Position numbers and translations under genes: made by a program
The notes under the pieces: model-generated
The model's input: the letters and a program-made list of their open reading frames with translations, nothing else
Told to the model about the DNA's origin: nothing
Databases searched by the model: none
Assembly (NCBI GenBank): GCA_944331945.1
Contig: CALVJC010000086.1
Coordinates: 1 to 14,408 of the forward strand
From: an uncultured Bacilli bacterium
Lineage (GTDB): Bacteria > Bacillota_I > Bacilli_A > RF39 > UBA660
Reading direction: 5' to 3'
DNA length: 14,408 nucleotides
Shown here: positions 13,595 through 14,408 of the stretch, one piece after another
Numbering within the stretch: the first letter of the stretch is position 1
Layout: each line of letters starts with the position of its first letter

Positions 13595-14408
13595 CTAAAT
13601 CGTAGGAGCAACCGTTACCGTTCCACCTGTCCTGTTTGCTTCACTTAGTCTTGTTTCTATCCAAGTCTTTGCGATTTCGTCTTTGACAATGATATTGATA
13701 GAACTGTTGCCGCTGTTAAACATACTGCTATAGCTTGTAGCATTGAAGGTAGCATTTCGCATATCAAGGCTTGTTAAACTGCGACAAGAAGAAAACATAT
13801 AACTCATATTAGTAACATTTGAGGTATCAAAACTACTTAAATCTAAACTTGTTAAATTGCTACAATTAGAAAACATATAACTCATATTGGTTACACTTGA
13901 GGTATCAAAATGATTTATTATATATGCCATTTCTGTATCGTTTAAACTGCTACATTCTCTAAACATATAACTCATATTGGTTACTTGTGAAGTATTGAAA
14001 TTTTCTCCAAACGTTATTCTCTCTAAACTGCTACAAGAAGAAAACATATAACTCATATTAGTAACATTTGAGGTATCAAAACTGCTTAAATCTAAACTCG
14101 TTATGTCACAACCTCGAAACATATAACTCATAGTAGTTACACTTGTGGTATCAAAGCCACTTAGATCTAAACTTGTTAAACTGCGACAATAAGAAAACAT
14201 ATCACTCATATCGGTTACATTTGTGGTATCAAAACTACTTAGATCTAAACTCGTTAAACTGCTACAAAAATAAAACATATCACTCATATTGGTTACATTT
14301 GAGGTATCAAAACTTTCTCCAAACGTTATACTCTCTAAACTGCTACAACTAGAAAACATCGAACTCATATTGGCTACATTTGTGGTAACAAAACTACTTA
14401 GTTCTAAA
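13595..14408 (-). CDS. BspA-like leucine-rich-repeat surface protein, C-terminal part
   Basis: The last 270 residues of a repeat protein are present; the 5' end lies beyond the right edge. The frame is open up to the boundary, so the ATG at 14368 is internal to the repeats and not the start. Nine units of about 26 residues follow the DUF285/BspA pattern LDLSSFDTSNVTNMSYMFSS-C-SSLTS. Each of the first eight has an N-V-T-N-M-S-x-M-F-like core and one Cys at an equivalent place; the ninth is a degenerate cap. The C-terminal 32 residues (VKDEIAKTWIETRLSEAN..., ending VAPTI) are non-repeated. There is no LPxTG motif or C-terminal membrane segment, so any anchor must be N-terminal. Such proteins are typically cell-surface adhesins of host-associated bacteria. 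No partner gene is nearby, and a terminator follows. Confidence 0.9.
   Translation of the reverse strand, partial: LELSSFVTTNVANMSSMFSSCSSLESITFGESFDTSNVTNMSDMFYFCSSLTSLDLSSFDTTNVTDMSDMFSYCRSLTSLDLSGFDTTSVTTMSYMFRGCDITSLDLSSFDTSNVTNMSYMFSSCSSLERITFGENFNTSQVTNMSYMFRECSSLNDTEMAYIINHFDTSSVTNMSYMFSNCSNLTSLDLSSFDTSNVTNMSYMFSSCRSLTSLDMRNATFNATSYSSMFNSGNSSINIIVKDEIAKTWIETRLSEANRTGGTVTVAPTI
13769..14407 (-). repeat. Tandem DUF285 repeat array (eight units of 75-90 nt)
   Basis: In transcription order the units are 14407-14330, 14329-14249, 14248-14171, 14170-14096, 14095-14018, 14017-13928, 13927-13847 and 13846-13769. Units 1-2 (LELSSF then ITFGESF) and 5-6 (LDLSSF then ITFGENF) share an alternating form, pointing to a four-unit higher-order duplication. 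Wobble positions are highly conserved between some units, especially 13784-13854 and 14033-14103. Confidence 0.88.

Noticed and set aside
14143..14352. Plus-strand 69-residue open frame rich in repeated Tyr/His/Leu
   Set aside because: It is the antisense shadow of the LRR repeats and has no ribosome binding site or promoter of its own.
13595..14368. ATG 14368 as the start of the LRR protein
   Set aside because: The frame continues upstream through another repeat unit to the window edge, so this Met is internal (NMSSMF).
13769..14408. CRISPR-like or non-coding tandem repeats
   Set aside because: The repeats keep one open frame, vary in length by whole codons and encode DUF285 units. There are no unique spacers.

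Overview
The window is AT-rich DNA in which every supported gene lies on the minus strand. The organism looks like a low-GC Gram-positive, Bacilli-type bacterium. The evidence is the comN-secDF-rel-dtd gene order, AddB/AddA recombination nuclease, strong GGAGG/AGGTG ribosome binding sites, and sigma-A type promoters with TTGACA and TATAAT boxes. TGA is used as a stop (addA, yceD, rel, comN) and Trp is encoded by TGG, so this is the standard bacterial code and not the Mycoplasma code. BspA-type (DUF285) repeats, compact AddAB subunits and small intergenic gaps would fit a gut-associated, reduced Bacilli/Mycoplasmatota-like lineage. That lineage assignment is inference.

Reading from high to low coordinates (the direction of transcription): (a) 13595-14408 is the C-terminal part of a BspA-like leucine-rich-repeat surface protein, followed by a terminator. 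(b) A promoter near 13480 starts a tight operon: comN, secDF, rel, dtd and an AI-2E family membrane protein (13451 down to 7229). It combines protein export, (p)ppGpp metabolism and D-aminoacyl-tRNA proofreading, with gaps of -3 to 18 nt. (c) A promoter at 7104-7132 drives yceD and rpmF (ribosomal protein L32), ending in a terminator at 6361-6387. (d) addB-addA (6310 down to 925) encode a double-strand-break repair helicase-nuclease, with a clear -10 box upstream. (e) An uncharacterised 139-residue gene has a consensus promoter containing nested inverted repeats. (f) A tRNA-Ile2(CAT)-tRNA-Leu(TAG) pair has its own promoter and terminator. (g) The first 29 codons of a small gene, possibly an AbiEi-type antitoxin, run off the left edge.

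The most unusual observation is in rpmF. The start supported by the Shine-Dalgarno sequence gives L32 a ten-residue N-terminal extension, MLKLDIQMFA. This closely matches the pre-sequence of Firmicutes ribosomal protein L27 that the cysteine protease Prp removes after FA. It suggests that a second ribosomal protein may be a Prp substrate in this organism. The window otherwise consists mostly of housekeeping genes. No gene-free stretch exceeds 300 bases.
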